Positions 62,859-64,000 of a stretch of DNA of 64,000 nt are shown here, one piece after another. The DNA comes from Chloromonas sp. AAM2 (taxonomy: Eukaryota > Chlorophyta > Chlorophyceae > Chlamydomonadales > Chlamydomonadaceae): NCBI GenBank assembly GCA_004335635.1, contig QAXH01004466.1, positions 10,149 through 74,148 of the forward strand, read 5' to 3'. Positions within the stretch are counted from its first letter, which is position 1. Every line of letters starts with the position of its first letter. The translations under genes were made by a program, and so were the position numbers. The notes below the pieces were generated by a model. It was given only the letters and a program-made list of their open reading frames with translations. It was not told the DNA's origin and made no database searches.

Positions 62859-64000
62859 TTTGACGACCTTGCTGCTGCTTGTCAGAGATCAAAGGGAAGA
62901 GCAGTGTGCTTCCGACGAGGTTTGTCGGCAGTACGCGCACGTTTCAAAAAGTAACCAGCCCCAACGGTCGCCTGAGCAAGGGGCACGAGCCAAGATGGGA
63001 CGGAATACACTCAGTTCAAGCATTGTGCTGGCATGGGGCCACGACAGGATGCTCTGCAGCTGCATGGACACCCCCCGGATGCAGCCAACATGCCAACTGG
63101 TCTTACCAACATTGTCAAGTGCACTAGATGAGTTGCGGATGTTTACACGCAGCACACAATCGACGATGAAAACAGAGACTTGGCCGGGATACCAGTTGCA
63201 CTGGTGAGATGTGAGACCGAAGCTCTCTCACGGACCATGCGTGAGAGACAGCCTGGATGGCTTATCTACGTACGGATTCAGGTAGACATGATGGCAAACC
63301 CACAGGACTGGCTGCACAGGATGAAAGCTGTCAAGGAGTGTGCTGCCAGCAGTGGTACGCAAATTCGTTAAGACCATAATGTGACACACTAAAGCACGTG
63401 GCTGCACAAGCTGTGCATGCTTTTCGCCTTGCCACCGCCATGTGACGCCATATATATGCATTTGGTTCACTGTGGCCAGCTTACAGGAACTGAAGTACAC
63501 CTTGGAATTCGCACAGATAACCAAACGACTGCATCCACCGCAACGCTTGCAGCACTTCACATCGCCCCTGATCGACTTACGCCCCAAGGAAACATGTCAC
63601 CTCCAGGAACCTTGACTTATGTAGGATGACGTACATCAGCACACGATATCAGTCAACAGGTGGGAACTATCAAGACCTGAGGTGGGTGCTCATGCCCACA
63701 CCGCGCCACACGCTGATTGCATGTGCACGCACTCAGCATTCATGCAGCTGACCGGAGTGCATGCGGAAGGACTTGGGTCTAGTAGCAGGTGAACAGATGA
63801 AAGGGCCAGAGCACCATGCATAAGAATCAACAGCCGGACCAGCACCTGGCTTGCACCAACGGGCACATGCCCAGCGAGAGATCTGTGACATCAAGGCACC
63901 TGGGAGAGAATGCGCTTGGGCAGCTTCATTCCGAGTAGTATCGTTCCGAGTGGTATCAAGCCCACTTTACATTGGCTTTGATGATCGCCTGTAGTGCGTC
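62859..64000. other. Upstream of eS21, no gene seen
   Basis: Presumably holds the eS21 promoter and leader. Open frames are short and unrecognised. CCGAGTRGTATC occurs twice near 63931-63957 (TTCCGAGTAGTATCG and TTCCGAGTGGTATCA). Confidence 0.45.

Overview
This is nuclear DNA from an intron-rich eukaryote, most likely a chlorophyte green alga. The evidence is split genes with GTGAG/GTAAG-type donors and TGCAG acceptors, introns of roughly 100-1500 bp, mixed-GC exons, many TGCATG-rich introns, and TGTAA (the usual green-algal polyadenylation signal) downstream of several stops. The Pol I, NUB1, SDE2 and RecX products also look plant- or alga-like. I cannot name the species. Nothing suggests a bacterial, viral or organellar genome.

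Layout. 865-5242 (+) is a ten-exon membrane protein of unknown function. 7584-9565 (+) is an F-box/leucine-rich-repeat-like protein. A decayed, inverted paralogue lies at about 19.3-20.8 kb (-). 13790-16365 (+) is a membrane-anchored DxDxT phosphatase of the Dullard/CTDNEP1 (NEM1) type, followed by a weak two-exon candidate at 16900-17417. The centre, 22613-37997 (-), is a complete 25-exon gene for the second-largest subunit of RNA polymerase I. It is divergent from SDE2 (38360-39762, +). Then come a NIMA-related kinase (42538-50107, -) and a NUB1-like NEDD8/ubiquitin shuttle (51554-58118, -). NUB1 is divergent from a RecX-domain protein (58523-62178, +), which converges on ribosomal protein eS21 (62424-62858, -).

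I rebuilt the exon chains by hand, requiring legal splice sites, matching intron phase and protein-family similarity. For six genes plus eS21 the summed exon length is an exact multiple of three ending in a stop. In the NEK kinase one small exon is doubtful, and NUB1 keeps two unresolved stretches.

The genes are mainly housekeeping: rRNA transcription, ribosome, ubiquitin-like signalling, genome maintenance, lipid/nuclear-envelope phosphatase and a cilia/cell-cycle kinase. They do not form a pathway cluster. The unusual material is in the introns: tandem duplications that copy splice sites into the neighbouring intron, a ~350-bp repeat family, a MITE-like element with perfect 44-bp inverted arms, a dispersed 18-bp core related to those arms, and three well-supported GC-AG introns.
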